A stretch of DNA of 64,000 nucleotides from an uncultured Bacteroidales bacterium (GCA_947303055.1 CAMYXV010000002.1:1-64000); one strand, 5' to 3'. Positions 9,981-23,591 are shown, numbered from the stretch's first letter. Notes: generated from the sequence alone by a model not told the origin. Numbers and translations are program-made.

Positions 9981-10657
9981 TGAATCTCTTGTTCTCCAAA
10001 AGCCTCCTCAGCAACGACCTCGCCCTCCTCGTTGTAGGTCTTCCAGACACCTGATTTCTTGCCTTTGGCGTATTGTCCTTCTTCCTTCAGGGCTGTGCTG
10101 GGATAATAGGTTTTGGTAGGGCCATCAAGCAGGCCGTTGTGGTATTGGCACTCCATTATTAATATGCCTGTGTCAGAGAACTTGTTGCACTTGCCCTCGG
10201 GAAGGCCTTCAACGAATTGCGTCTCTTCGGCAAGCACGCCATTGTTTGGATTGTAGATCCTCGACCAGCCGTGTACTTTGCCGTCTTTGTTGTCCTCCAC
10301 CAAACGAAGCTGTCCTGAAGCGGGGTCATAGTACTTCCACTCCCCCTCTTTTTTTTGGTTCAGATAATAACCCGTGGCTATCACCCTACCATTCGGGGCA
10401 AAGGTTTTGTTCAAGGCCCTCTCCCCTGTCTTGTCAAACTCGTTAGTGGCCTTCAAGTTGCCTTGCTCGTCATAGTAACGGAAAGTGCCTTTACACTTGT
10501 CGTTTTTGAATTGTCCTTCGTAACGCAACTGCCCGTTGGGATAAAAGTCGCGCCAAGGCCCTTGTCGGCGACCTTTTGCATCGGTTTGGTTGAAGTCCTG
10601 CGCCACGGCGGAAATTGCAAATAACAATGCTGCAAGGATAAAGCAATATCTTTTCAT
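9977..10657 (-). CDS. MORN-like repeat protein (YwqK-type), secreted
   Basis: 226 aa; signal peptide; repeats GRRQGPWRDFYPNGQLRYEGQFKNDKCKGTFRYYDEQGNLK. Overlaps the preceding convergent gene by 4 nt. Confidence 0.8.
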   Translation of the reverse strand: MKRYCFILAALLFAISAVAQDFNQTDAKGRRQGPWRDFYPNGQLRYEGQFKNDKCKGTFRYYDEQGNLKATNEFDKTGERALNKTFAPNGRVIATGYYLNQKKEGEWKYYDPASGQLRLVEDNKDGKVHGWSRIYNPNNGVLAEETQFVEGLPEGKCNKFSDTGILIMECQYHNGLLDGPTKTYYPSTALKEEGQYAKGKKSGVWKTYNEEGEVVAEEAFGEQEIH

Positions 10658-10719
10658 GTTTTCTTCGGTTTTGAGGCTGCAAATTTAAGGAAATAACTTA
10701 ATTTTGCCGCGATTATTGT

Positions 10720-11331
10720 ATGGCCGAATATTCATCCATATTGCTGGAAAACGCGGTGGAGTCGCTTTCGAAATTGCCTGGCATCGGCAAAAAGACGGCA
10801 CTGCGTTTGGCATTGCATCTGCTCAATAGCGAAGACCTTGAGACTGAGCAACTCGCTGACGCACTGCTGAAAATGAAGCACAACATCATGCTGTGCGAAC
10901 GGTGCTACAACATCAGCGACACCAAGGTATGCTCCATTTGTAGCAACCCGCGCCGTGACGAGAACACGCTTTGCGTGGTGGCCGACATGCGCGACGTGTT
11001 GGCTATCGAACGAACGGCTTCCTACAACGGACTATATCATGTCTTGGGCGGGGTCATCAGCCCGATTGAAGGCATTTCACCCAATGACTTGAAGATTACG
11101 CAACTGGTGCAACGCACGCAAAAAGAAGACATCAAGGAAATCATTTTGGCCCTGCCTGCCACCATTGAGGGTGACACGACCAACTTCTACATTTTCAGGC
11201 AACTGAAAGATTATGAAGGGAAGATTTCGGTAATTTCAAAAGGCATTGCCGTGGGCGATGCTTTGGAATATGTGGATGAGGTGACCTTGGGACGGTCGAT
11301 ACAGAATCGTATTCCTTTCAGTCAGAAATAA
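10720..11331 (+). CDS. recR: Recombination protein RecR
   Basis: 203 aa; [20 protein letters not shown], zinc finger [22 protein letters not shown], Toprim [14 protein letters not shown]...[19 protein letters not shown]. Confidence 0.97.
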   Translation: MAEYSSILLENAVESLSKLPGIGKKTALRLALHLLNSEDLETEQLADALLKMKHNIMLCERCYNISDTKVCSICSNPRRDENTLCVVADMRDVLAIERTASYNGLYHVLGGVISPIEGISPNDLKITQLVQRTQKEDIKEIILALPATIEGDTTNFYIFRQLKDYEGKISVISKGIAVGDALEYVDEVTLGRSIQNRIPFSQK

Positions 11332-11352
11332 CGATTGAGTTCGTTCGTGACG

Positions 11353-11375
11353 GTGCTTCGACGGGCTCAGCAGCC
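11353..11375. repeat. Third copy of the TTCGACnGGCTCAGCA REP-like motif
   Basis: GTGCTTCGACGGGCTCAGCAGCC between recR and the next gene. Compare 8125-8147 GCGTTTCGACAGGCTCAGCAACC. Confidence 0.55.
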
Positions 11376-11382
11376 GTCAAGT

Positions 11383-11619
11383 CTACAGAAGGGTTTCGGA
11401 AAACAGGTCCAATTGATTCTCGGTGAGATACAAATCTTGCGGTACCTCGTATTCGTAGGCCGTGATGAACCGCTCAATATTCTTTTTGATCAGCTTAATG
11501 GGTGTCGTCCGACGTGCCTTGCAGTAATTGCGCAACGAACGGTATTGCCCTGCCGACAATTTGAAGGTAATCGCATGGTAATGGTAATTGCGACGCTTCC
11601 GTTTCTTGTTCTGTGCCAT
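11383..11619 (-). CDS. Small basic hypothetical protein
   Basis: Likely start MAQNKKRKRRNYHYHAITFKLSAGQYRSLRNYCKARRTTPIKLIKKNIERFI, trimmed from the 107-aa ORF. Confidence 0.6.
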   Translation of the reverse strand: MAQNKKRKRRNYHYHAITFKLSAGQYRSLRNYCKARRTTPIKLIKKNIERFITAYEYEVPQDLYLTENQLDLFSETLL

Positions 11620-11717
11620 AACACATTGATTTGAAGCCACGAAATAACAAAAATAAAACGAGAAAACAAAATTATCGCAAAAGTTTTCTATTTTTGTCCG
11701 CCTCAAAAACGGAAATC

Positions 11718-12614
11718 ATGAGCATCACCGTCATAGGAGAGTCCAACATCGACATTGCCGTAGTGCCACATTCTGAGCCAATTGCGAAAAGCTGCACTCC
11801 TGGGTCTATCGCCTTCCATCATGGTGGCGTGGCCCGAAACATTGCGCATAATCTTTGCCTGTTGGGTCATAAAGTTCAATTGGCCACCGTGTTCGGCGAC
11901 GATGGTTTTGCCCAAAACATGATAGAGGAATGCTATCAGATAGGCATTGCCCTTTCGCTCTCCTCACAATACGAGAATGCCAAAAGTCCCATTTTCCTCA
12001 GTTTCAACGACGAAGTCGGCAACATGCTTTCTGCCGTTTCCGACATCCAACTCAATGGTTGCCTCGATTTGGACTGGATTCGTAACAGAATCGATGCCAT
12101 CAACCGCTCCGACCTGGTTGTCGCCGACACCCTGCTCAGTGTCGAGGCCCTCACTTTCCTCATTGACCATTGCCTTGTTCCGCTTTACATTGACACCGTT
12201 TCACCCAACCGAGCCTTGCTTCTTTCCAATGCTTTTAGAAACTCGTGGAAAAAATCGGTTTTTGCGCTGAAATGCAACCTCGCCGAAGCCCAAGCCATGA
12301 CGGGTGAGAAGAATGCAGAGGATGCAGCCAAGCAATTGATTTCCAAGGGAATCAAAGAAATCTATCTCACCATGGGCGAAGACGGCGTTTGTTTTTGTTC
12401 CGCAAAAGCCTTCCGTCACTTTCCCGCGATTGAGACTGAGGCCGTCAATGTAACCGGCTCAGGCGACGCATTCTTCGCTGGGGTGATTCATGCTCATGCC
12501 ATGGGAATAAAAGGTGAAGAATCAGTCGGCTATGGCCTCAAAGCCGCTTGTCATAACGTAAAAAGCGAAACGCCAGTCAACCCGACGCTTCGCCTTTCAG
12601 TATTCGATGAATAG
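11718..12614 (+). CDS. PfkB-family carbohydrate/nucleoside kinase
   Basis: Start MSITVIGESNIDIAVV (trimmed from the 11631 ORF); GGVARNIAHNLCLLG and VTGSGDAFFAGVIHA PfkB signatures. Confidence 0.92.
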   Translation: MSITVIGESNIDIAVVPHSEPIAKSCTPGSIAFHHGGVARNIAHNLCLLGHKVQLATVFGDDGFAQNMIEECYQIGIALSLSSQYENAKSPIFLSFNDEVGNMLSAVSDIQLNGCLDLDWIRNRIDAINRSDLVVADTLLSVEALTFLIDHCLVPLYIDTVSPNRALLLSNAFRNSWKKSVFALKCNLAEAQAMTGEKNAEDAAKQLISKGIKEIYLTMGEDGVCFCSAKAFRHFPAIETEAVNVTGSGDAFFAGVIHAHAMGIKGEESVGYGLKAACHNVKSETPVNPTLRLSVFDE

Positions 12615-12620
12615 CTTTGT

Positions 12621-13397
12621 TTAGAAGCTGAAACCGATACGACCCAAGATCATCACAGGATGCATCTTGCCCATTTCATTATAGCTGGTATTGCTGCTAG
12701 GCGAACTATTACCAATAGTGGTTTTCACGGTTTGGTCGCCCTTCACTTGGGCGGCACCAAGATCATAGAAACTGCAACCTATTACAAAATTCCTGGCCAC
12801 TTCAAAGCCAATACCTGCCTGATATGCAAAGGAGAAGGCCGGATCAAAGCTTTGGGTGGTCACCGTCTTTGTTGTAATACCCGAAATGGTAAACGTACCA
12901 ACCGTTTTCATATCAGTGATGAAACGGCAATTGCCACCTGCACCGGCTTCAACATAGATGCCCAACTGAGGATTAATCCTATACATATAGTTCAGGCCTA
13001 CCATTGCAGGAACACTGATATACTTGGGAGTAGCGTCATAGGTAAAGCTACCTCCAAGCCATTGGTTTCCCATTGTGCTTTCACCATTACGATAAGCCGT
13101 CTTCAGATCCGAATTCGGTCCATTGTAAAATCCATCAACGGAGAGCATCACACCCAGACCCTGGACACCTACATTGAAATACCACTTGAGACCGGCATTG
13201 AAGCCGATGGCAGCACCAGCATCGTCGTCATCAAGGTCTAACGAAGATAAGGCAAAATCGTCAAATCCATCAAAATCAGCAAAATCACTCATCGGGAAAG
13301 AAGCTCCCAAAAACATGGCACCACGGGTTTGGGCCATCGCTTGGCTGCAAAAAATCATCATCACAGCCAATGCGAACATTTTTACTAGTTTTTTCAT
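12621..13397 (-). CDS. Outer-membrane beta-barrel family protein
   Basis: 258 aa; signal peptide; alternating beta-strand pattern ending MHPVMILGRIGFSF (C-terminal Phe). Confidence 0.8.
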   Translation of the reverse strand: MKKLVKMFALAVMMIFCSQAMAQTRGAMFLGASFPMSDFADFDGFDDFALSSLDLDDDDAGAAIGFNAGLKWYFNVGVQGLGVMLSVDGFYNGPNSDLKTAYRNGESTMGNQWLGGSFTYDATPKYISVPAMVGLNYMYRINPQLGIYVEAGAGGNCRFITDMKTVGTFTISGITTKTVTTQSFDPAFSFAYQAGIGFEVARNFVIGCSFYDLGAAQVKGDQTVKTTIGNSSPSSNTSYNEMGKMHPVMILGRIGFSF

Positions 13398-13491
13398 CTT
13401 TGTAATAATTATAGGTTAGATTTTTCGTTAGTAATAAAACGGTGCAAAATTACGAAAAATTTGTATTTTTGCATTTCAAACGATATGAATT

Positions 13492-16265
<2,774 letters not shown>

Positions 16266-16316
16266 TTGAATTATTTACTACTTTTGCAGACCTAATTTTG
16301 ATTCTTTGAATTTTAA

Positions 16317-17642
<1,326 letters not shown>

Positions 17643-17660
17643 CCTAAAGGTTAAGCTATG

Positions 17661-17692
17661 AAAAAAGCCGAGGTGTTGCCTCGGCTTTTTTG
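17661..17692 (+). terminator. Rho-independent terminator after eno (probably bidirectional)
   Basis: AAAAAAGCCGAGGTGTTGCCTCGGCTTTTTTG. Confidence 0.88.
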
Positions 17693-17693
17693 T

Positions 17694-18860
17694 TTATCCG
17701 AACACGACTTTCAATCGTTTCATTGCCTCCTCCACCGTCGCTCTCGGGCAAGCCAAATTGATACGGAAGAAACCGCTGCCAGCCTCTTCGCCGAAGTCCT
17801 TGCCACGATTGAAACCCAATTGTGCCTCTTGGGTCATCTTTTGCCAAAGATCTTTTTCCGAAAGACCATAGCCGTTGAAGTCGAGCCACATCATGTAGGT
17901 GGCTTGAGGTTTGTGGAACTTCACTTTGGGCAAGTTTGTGGTCAGGAAATCGGAGACATAGTCGATGTTGCCTTGAACATAATCCAATAGTTGTTCCAGC
18001 CATTCATCGCCTTGAGTCATGGCGGTTTGTGTCGCCACTTTGCCGAAAATATTACCAAGATGAGCCTCCAAGGCCTCAACATAATCGACATAAGTCTTTC
18101 GCAACTCCTCGTCGGGAATGATTGCCGTTGAGGTGGCTAAACCAGCAAGGTTGAAGGTCTTTGAAGCTGCATGGAAAGTGATGCTATTTTGGGCAAATTC
18201 CTTATCCAACGAGGCAAAGGGATGATGTCGGTAGCTAGGCAACACCAAATCGCAGTGGATTTCGTCTGAAATGACCAACACGTTGTTTTTCATGCAGATC
18301 TCACCCAAAAGCAATAACTCATTCCGCGTCCAGCAACGTCCTACGGGATTATGAGGATTGCAGAGAATCAGCATTTTAGCTGTCTTTGTTTGCTCAACCA
18401 GTTGGTCATAATTGAACTCATAGCCATCATCTCTATCAATTAAGGTGTTGTAAACCAACTTCCGTCCATGGCTACTAACGGCATGATGGAATGGTGGATA
18501 CACGGGTGGTTGGATAATGATTTCATCACCAGGTTGGGTGAAAGCCAACACTGCCATGTTGAAACCACATACCACACCTGGCACGAATGACATCCAATCC
18601 TTATGCACATTCCAATGATGATGGCGTAGAATCCATTTCCTAATGGCCTCAAAATAAGCCTCATCCTTGAAATGATAGCCATAAACAGGATGCTCCGCGC
18701 GTTCAATAACAGCCTTTCGAACGAAATCGGGGGTCTCAAAATCCATGTCAGCCACCCACATGGGCAAAACGTTGGAATTACCAAACACCTGTTGGCGCAA
18801 GTCATATTTCACGCAGTTGGTATTAGCGCGATTGATGATTTTATCGAAATCGTATTTCAT
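17694..18860 (-). CDS. MalY/PatB-type PLP-dependent aminotransferase (C-S lyase-like)
   Basis: Start MKYDFDKIINRANTNCVKYD (trimmed from the 498-aa ORF); VLPMWVADMDFETPDFV, CNPHNPVGRCWTRNEL, HAASKTFNLAGLATS (PLP Lys). Confidence 0.92.
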   Translation of the reverse strand: MKYDFDKIINRANTNCVKYDLRQQVFGNSNVLPMWVADMDFETPDFVRKAVIERAEHPVYGYHFKDEAYFEAIRKWILRHHHWNVHKDWMSFVPGVVCGFNMAVLAFTQPGDEIIIQPPVYPPFHHAVSSHGRKLVYNTLIDRDDGYEFNYDQLVEQTKTAKMLILCNPHNPVGRCWTRNELLLLGEICMKNNVLVISDEIHCDLVLPSYRHHPFASLDKEFAQNSITFHAASKTFNLAGLATSTAIIPDEELRKTYVDYVEALEAHLGNIFGKVATQTAMTQGDEWLEQLLDYVQGNIDYVSDFLTTNLPKVKFHKPQATYMMWLDFNGYGLSEKDLWQKMTQEAQLGFNRGKDFGEEAGSGFFRINLACPRATVEEAMKRLKVVFG

Positions 18861-18975
18861 TGTCGTATAGGTTTGATGCCGCAAAGTTGCGAAAAATTTC
18901 GCGGTTTTTGCCGTGGTAAAGGAAAAAAGATGTACTTTTGCAGGGTCAAACAAAGACAAAAGTTCTTTCATTCTT

Positions 18976-19057
18976 GGGGGAGTCGCATAGTGGCAATTGC
19001 AACAGACTGTAAATCTGTCCGGGAATCCGTTCGGTGGTTCGAGTCCACCCTCCCCCA
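18976..19057 (+). tRNA. tRNA-Tyr (anticodon GTA)
   Basis: GGGGGAG/CTCCCCC acceptor, ACAGA-CTGTAAA-TCTGT anticodon arm, long variable arm, GGTGG-TTCGAGT-CCACC T-arm. Confidence 0.95.
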
Positions 19058-19067
19058 CAAGAAGCTG

Positions 19068-19091
19068 AAGACCGCTCAAGTGGTCTTTTTT
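19068..19091 (+). terminator. Terminator after tRNA-Tyr
   Basis: AAGACCGCTCAAGTGGTCTTTTTTT. Confidence 0.7.
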
Positions 19092-19231
19092 TATGTTCCA
19101 ACCAACGCATTCATTTCTATTTCCAACCAAAATGTCCGTTCGATTGGAAGAATATTCCAACAAATTGAAATTTTTATTCTCCTCAATCAATTATTTTAAT
19201 ATCTTTGCAGTTCAACTAACATTTTTTCATT

Positions 19232-19552
19232 ATGAAGATTTTTGTCGCCAAACTTGCATTTAAGACTACTGCAGAAGATTTAAGGGCCTTGTTTGAACAG
19301 TTCGGAACCGTGGATTCATGTAAGGTCATCATGGACCACGAGACGGGACGTTCGAAATGCTACGGTTTCGTTGAGATGCCCAATGACAACGAGGCTTATA
19401 AGGCCATCGTGGAGACTGACGAGACAGTTTTCATGGGTAACGAGTTGCAAGTCAAGAAGTCACGTCCACAAACGACTGCAGCTCCCAAGCAAGAAAAACC
19501 CATCCGACCGAAGCGTCCGCATATCCCCTTCGTTCCGAAGACGGAGGAATAA
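19232..19552 (+). CDS. RNA-binding protein with RRM domain
   Basis: 106 aa; MKIFVAKLAFKTTAEDLRALFEQFGTVDSCKVIMDHETGRSKCYGFVEM (RNP2/RNP1 motifs). Confidence 0.93.
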   Translation: MKIFVAKLAFKTTAEDLRALFEQFGTVDSCKVIMDHETGRSKCYGFVEMPNDNEAYKAIVETDETVFMGNELQVKKSRPQTTAAPKQEKPIRPKRPHIPFVPKTEE

Positions 19553-19633
19553 TATAGCCGATTTGCATTTTTTTTCATGCAAGTCAATTCACACTTGAAA
19601 ATAATTCCGTATCTTTGCACCCGCAAAAGGGAT

Positions 19634-19707
19634 GGCCTGGTAGCTCAGCTGGATAGAGCAACAGCCTTCTAAGCTGTGGGTCTTGGGTTCGAATCCCAAC
19701 CGGGTCA
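19634..19707 (+). tRNA. tRNA-Arg (anticodon TCT)
   Basis: GGCCTGG/CCGGGTC acceptor with wobble pairs, ACAGC-CTTCTAA-GCTGT anticodon arm, TTGGG-TTCGAAT-CCCAA T-arm. Confidence 0.94.
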
Positions 19708-19712
19708 CGATA

Positions 19713-19743
19713 AAAGCCTTAACCAACAGTTAAGGCTTTATTT
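19713..19743 (+). terminator. Terminator after tRNA-Arg
   Basis: AAAGCCTTAACCAACAGTTAAGGCTTTATTT hairpin. Confidence 0.75.
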
Positions 19744-19766
19744 GTGATAAACAACAAAATATAGCG

Positions 19767-19856
19767 ATGATTCAAGCGACAGGCATTCATAAATCCTATG
19801 ACAGTTTAGAGGTGCTGAAAGGCATCGACCTCCATATCGCCAAGCGCGAGGGTTAA
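19767..19856 (+). pseudogene. Truncated 5' fragment of a LolD-like ATPase gene
   Basis: [29 protein letters not shown]; 25/28 aa and about 65/84 nt identical to 20173-20256. Confidence 0.8.
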
Positions 19857-19866
19857 TTAATATATA

Positions 19867-20820
19867 ATGAGCATAGATTATTATAACATATTAGGAGTCA
19901 ATAGAGATGCTTCCGAAGATGAAATCAAGAAAGCATTTCGTAAGCTTTCATTAAAGTGGCATCCAGACAAACATGTAAACGACTCAGAAGCAGACAAAAA
20001 AGCTGCAGAGGAAAAATTCAAGGATATTGCTAAAGCTTATGAAGTTTTGTCAGACAAAGAAAAACGTGACAAATATGATCGGTTTGGTGATGCAGATGCT
20101 CCAGATATGGGTGGATTTGGAAACTTTGGAGGAATGTCAGCAGTTGACATTTGCACGCCAAATCCGTCAGACATGATTCAAGCAACTGGCATACACAAAT
20201 CCTACGGCTCGCTCGAAGTGCTGAAAGGCATTGACCTGCATATCAACAAGAAAGAGATTGTGAGCATCGTCGGTGCCTCAGGTGCGGGCAAGTCTACCCT
20301 ACTCCATATCATCGGCACCCTCGATAAGGCCGACCGCGGACAACTACTCATCGATGGCACCGAAGTCAACAAACTGAACGATACGGAATTGGCCGCCTTC
20401 CGCAACCAGAAAATTGGTTTTGTGTTCCAATTCCATCATCTTTTGCCCGAGTTTACTGCTATCGAAAACATCTGCATTCCTGCTTACATTGGCGGCATGG
20501 GAAAGAAAGAAGCCATGGAAAGAGCCGAAAAACTACTTGATTACCTGAATCTTACAGACAGAAAAGACCACAAGCCATCCCAACTCTCAGGGGGTGAACA
20601 GCAACGTGTTGCCGTGGCCAGAGCGTTAATCAACCAACCTGCGGTAGTGCTGGCCGACGAGCCTTCGGGCAACCTTGATTCCAAATCAGCACAAGAGCTA
20701 CACAAACTTTTCTTCCGCCTTCGCGACGAGATGAACCAAACCTTTGTCATCGTCACGCACAACCCGGAACTGGCCAAAATGTCGGACAGAACGATTACCA
20801 TTAAAGACGGGAGGATATGA
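19867..20820 (+). CDS. J-domain fused in-frame to a LolD-like lipoprotein-releasing ABC ATPase
   Basis: 317-aa ORF: J-domain [36 protein letters not shown]...[21 protein letters not shown] (HPD motif), then [22 protein letters not shown]...[16 protein letters not shown]...[15 protein letters not shown]...[10 protein letters not shown]. The LolD part alone would start at 20173. Confidence 0.85.
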   Translation: MSIDYYNILGVNRDASEDEIKKAFRKLSLKWHPDKHVNDSEADKKAAEEKFKDIAKAYEVLSDKEKRDKYDRFGDADAPDMGGFGNFGGMSAVDICTPNPSDMIQATGIHKSYGSLEVLKGIDLHINKKEIVSIVGASGAGKSTLLHIIGTLDKADRGQLLIDGTEVNKLNDTELAAFRNQKIGFVFQFHHLLPEFTAIENICIPAYIGGMGKKEAMERAEKLLDYLNLTDRKDHKPSQLSGGEQQRVAVARALINQPAVVLADEPSGNLDSKSAQELHKLFFRLRDEMNQTFVIVTHNPELAKMSDRTITIKDGRI

Positions 20821-20858
20821 CAAACCTAACTGGAAAGCAATGCACTTCACCCTTATGT

Positions 20859-20946
20859 CGTCATGGCGGAGGAACATCCGCTATCTCCTAAGCGCGAAGA
20901 CGACACCCAAACGTTTAGGAGATTGCAGATCAAGTCCGCAATGACG
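20859..20946. repeat. Imperfect long inverted repeat (CGTCATTGCGGACTTGATCTGCAATCTCCTAA type)
   Basis: Left arm 20859-20894 CGTCATGGCGGAGGAACATCCGCTATCTCCTAAGCG; reverse complement of 20912-20946 is CGTCATTGCGGACTTGATCTGCAATCTCCTAAACG. Confidence 0.7.
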
Positions 20947-21012
20947 TTTTCATGGTGTTAAAAACAATAAAAACAAAGGAGCATCGTTAACAAACAAATA
21001 TACACGAATAAA

Positions 21013-23127
21013 ATGAGAAAATCCTTTTTCTTTACTATACTTTTTGGCGCATCGTTGTTGTTGAGCGCCAATGTCGTCATTGCCCAAAACGCCGAATCCT
21101 ACGAGTCGTTGATGAAGAAAGGCAACGACAAGTTTTCCGCCAAAGACTTCATCAGCGCGAAGACCTATTATGAGATGGCACTGAAACAAAAAGCCAACGA
21201 CCCGACAGCCAAAAAGAAACTGGACGAAACCGTCAAAAAGATTCAAGAAGACGGTGCCCGTCAAGAGGTGTTCTATGCCCACCTCGACACAGGCGACCAG
21301 TTCTACAACCAACAGAGATATGAGGAAGCATTAACGGAATACGAAGCAGCCTTGAAGGTTTTCCCCGAAGACAAATATGTTAGCGGTCAAGCTACTGAGG
21401 TGCGTGCCATCCTGAAGGAACGCCAAGACAAGCAGGACGCTTTCGACACCGCCATGAGTCAAGGTGAGACATTACTTGCCGAGGACAACTTCGACGCCGC
21501 CATCATGCAGTTTGAAACGGCTATTGAGATCTTCCCTAACGACAAGCTTCCTAAGGAGAAACTGGCAGAAGCCAAGCAGAAGAAACAACTTTACAATGAG
21601 AAAGTTGCCCGTTTCGACAACCTCATGGAAGAAGCCCGTCAGTTTGGATTACGTAAAAATTTTGAGGCCGCCATTGGCAAGCTTGACCAAGCCTTGGAGC
21701 TCTTCCCCAACGACATGGAAGCCAATGCTAAACGCAATGAATACCAAACAGCCAAAGGCATCGCTGACCAATACAACGGCATCATCGCTACTGCAGACCA
21801 ACTCTACGAAAACAAGGCCTACAAGGAGGCCAAATCCCAATACCAAAGTGCCTTGGCCGTGGTGAAAGGCGACCCCTATGCCACCGACATGATTGCCCGC
21901 CTTGACCCGCTCATCGCTGAACAAGATGCAGAAGAGGCCGCCCGCATCGCTGCCGAACAGGAAGCAGCGCGTTTGGCTGCCGAGGCTGAGGCGGCTCGTA
22001 TCGCCGCAGAGCAAGAGGCTGCAAGGTTGGCAGCAGAAGCGGAAGCTGCCAGATTGGCTGCCGAGGCAGAAGCGGCAAGATTAGCAGCAGAAGCTGAGGC
22101 CGCAAGGATTGCTGCAGAGCAAGAAGCCGCTCGTCTGGCCGCTGAAGAGGCTGCACGCATTGCAGCAGAGGAAGAAGCTGCCCGTTTGGCTGCAGAGGCA
22201 GAGGCGGCAAGAATAGCTGCAGAAGAGGAAGCCGCACGACAAGCCGCACTCGCCGCTGCCGAAGCTGAACGTCAAGCCACCATCAAGACGATGCTGGATG
22301 CTGCTGATGCACTGTTCAACCAACAGGACTATGCCAACGCCAAAGTAAAATACCAAGAGGTCGTGGCTTTTGATGCAGGCAATGCCACTGCCACAGCCAA
22401 AATACAAGAAATCGACGGTATCTTCGCACAGATGGCAGCTGAGCTGGAAGCCAACTTCAACAATGCCATGAATGCAGGTAACAGCGCTTTAAGTGCCGAG
22501 AAATTCGCCGAGGCCATCACACACTATCAGACCGCTTTGGCTTATAAGCCCGAGGACCCGACTGCCATGGCACAGTTGGCCATCGCAGAGAAGTCGGAGA
22601 GCGACCGTATTGCTGCCTTACGCACCCAATACAATACCTTCATTAAGGAGGGCGACGCCAACTTCAAGACAAACACTTTCGACAAAGCCATTGAGGCCTA
22701 CACCAAGGCCGAGGAACTTGGTTTGGAAACCTACCCCACCGAAATGATTGCCCGCATCAGCGAAATCATTGAGCAAAACAAGTTGTATGAACTGAACAGC
22801 GAGCCTATGCTGTTGGCTGCGGGACAAGCCCAACGCTTCGAGTTCAACAAGATTGACGTGGCCGTGCGCCGTTCCAACTACATCATCATCAAAGTGCGTA
22901 ACCCGCACCCTGAGAAGACTTTCCCGATGATTGTATCTTTCGGCGGTGCCGGCGGTAAGAATGGTGGTTTCGTATTGCCCATCGCAGCCGTCGAAGAAGA
23001 GAAGACCTTCATCTTCCGCATCGGCTCACAATACAAGTGGTTCAGCGAAGACAACACCTGGATTGAGATTATCTCCGAGAACAACGAAGTGGAAATCGGT
23101 AAATTGGAGGTTTCAAGGAGCAATTAA
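21013..23127 (+). CDS. TPR-repeat protein with Ala/Glu-rich (EAARLAAEAEAARIAAE) coiled-coil insert
   Basis: 704 aa; signal peptide; several TPR-like segments flank the low-complexity EAARxAAE repeats. Confidence 0.85.
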   Translation: MRKSFFFTILFGASLLLSANVVIAQNAESYESLMKKGNDKFSAKDFISAKTYYEMALKQKANDPTAKKKLDETVKKIQEDGARQEVFYAHLDTGDQFYNQQRYEEALTEYEAALKVFPEDKYVSGQATEVRAILKERQDKQDAFDTAMSQGETLLAEDNFDAAIMQFETAIEIFPNDKLPKEKLAEAKQKKQLYNEKVARFDNLMEEARQFGLRKNFEAAIGKLDQALELFPNDMEANAKRNEYQTAKGIADQYNGIIATADQLYENKAYKEAKSQYQSALAVVKGDPYATDMIARLDPLIAEQDAEEAARIAAEQEAARLAAEAEAARIAAEQEAARLAAEAEAARLAAEAEAARLAAEAEAARIAAEQEAARLAAEEAARIAAEEEAARLAAEAEAARIAAEEEAARQAALAAAEAERQATIKTMLDAADALFNQQDYANAKVKYQEVVAFDAGNATATAKIQEIDGIFAQMAAELEANFNNAMNAGNSALSAEKFAEAITHYQTALAYKPEDPTAMAQLAIAEKSESDRIAALRTQYNTFIKEGDANFKTNTFDKAIEAYTKAEELGLETYPTEMIARISEIIEQNKLYELNSEPMLLAAGQAQRFEFNKIDVAVRRSNYIIIKVRNPHPEKTFPMIVSFGGAGGKNGGFVLPIAAVEEEKTFIFRIGSQYKWFSEDNTWIEIISENNEVEIGKLEVSRSN
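21936..22263 (+). repeat. Intragenic low-complexity tandem repeats encoding AEAARLAAE/EQEAARIAAE
   Basis: Repeated GCxGARGCxGCNCGNNTNGCNGC units within 21013..23127. Confidence 0.85.
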
Positions 23128-23591
23128 AACACCTCCGTCGGTACAGCCACCGGCAACTCCACTGGCTCATTCGGCGTACTGACCGAATAGACGCTGTCGA
23201 CCACATACTTGGTCATGCCACGCCACGGCAGGGTGCCAAGATACTCTTTATAGTGCAGCTCTACCATCTTACCTGTACAACGTTCCAATTGTTTGGCAAC
23301 ACTCTCACTCTTCACCGAGAAGTTGAACTCGTTCGATTGGATGGTATTATTGCTGTTCTTGGAGTTGTAGCCTGCTTGGATAAGCCTGCCTTCGTATGTC
23401 TTGAACACATAGCCTTTGTAAACGAACAAGTTGAGCTCGCCCGCCTTCACACCACTGCCAAAGACGTAGAAAAACTTGAAGAAGATAAAGACGGCCGCAG
23501 CCAATACGATGATAATACTTAAAGTGGTAAGGATCTTTTTCCCGATACCTCTTTTCTTGGGTTTTTCTGAGTAATTATCGTAATCTTCCAT
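23124..23591 (-). CDS. Hypothetical single-pass membrane protein
   Basis: 155 aa; basic N-terminus then one TM (ILTTLSIIIVLAAAVFIFFKFFYVFG). Overlaps the convergent gene end by 4 nt. Confidence 0.7.
   Translation of the reverse strand: MEDYDNYSEKPKKRGIGKKILTTLSIIIVLAAAVFIFFKFFYVFGSGVKAGELNLFVYKGYVFKTYEGRLIQAGYNSKNSNNTIQSNEFNFSVKSESVAKQLERCTGKMVELHYKEYLGTLPWRGMTKYVVDSVYSVSTPNEPVELPVAVPTEVF

Noticed and set aside
18861-19190. N-terminal extension of the 498-aa ORF at 17694..19190
   Set aside because: It runs antisense through tRNA-Tyr and its terminator. The aminotransferase clearly starts at MKYDFDKIINRANTNC (18860).
18976-19860. Integrative element at the tRNA-Tyr or tRNA-Arg gene
   Set aside because: No integrase, relaxase or phage genes nearby and no second tRNA 3'-end copy seen. 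The J-domain insertion lies about 140 bp downstream of the tRNA-Arg gene, not in it.
21876-22249. Minus-strand ORFs rich in Ala/Ser or Leu/Pro over the repeat tract
   Set aside because: Mirror translations of the EAARLAAE coding repeat; no start context or known family.
21936-22263. Possible CRISPR-like repeat array
   Set aside because: Units are contiguous, in-frame and degenerate with no spacers; it is coding low-complexity sequence. No CRISPR array found elsewhere.
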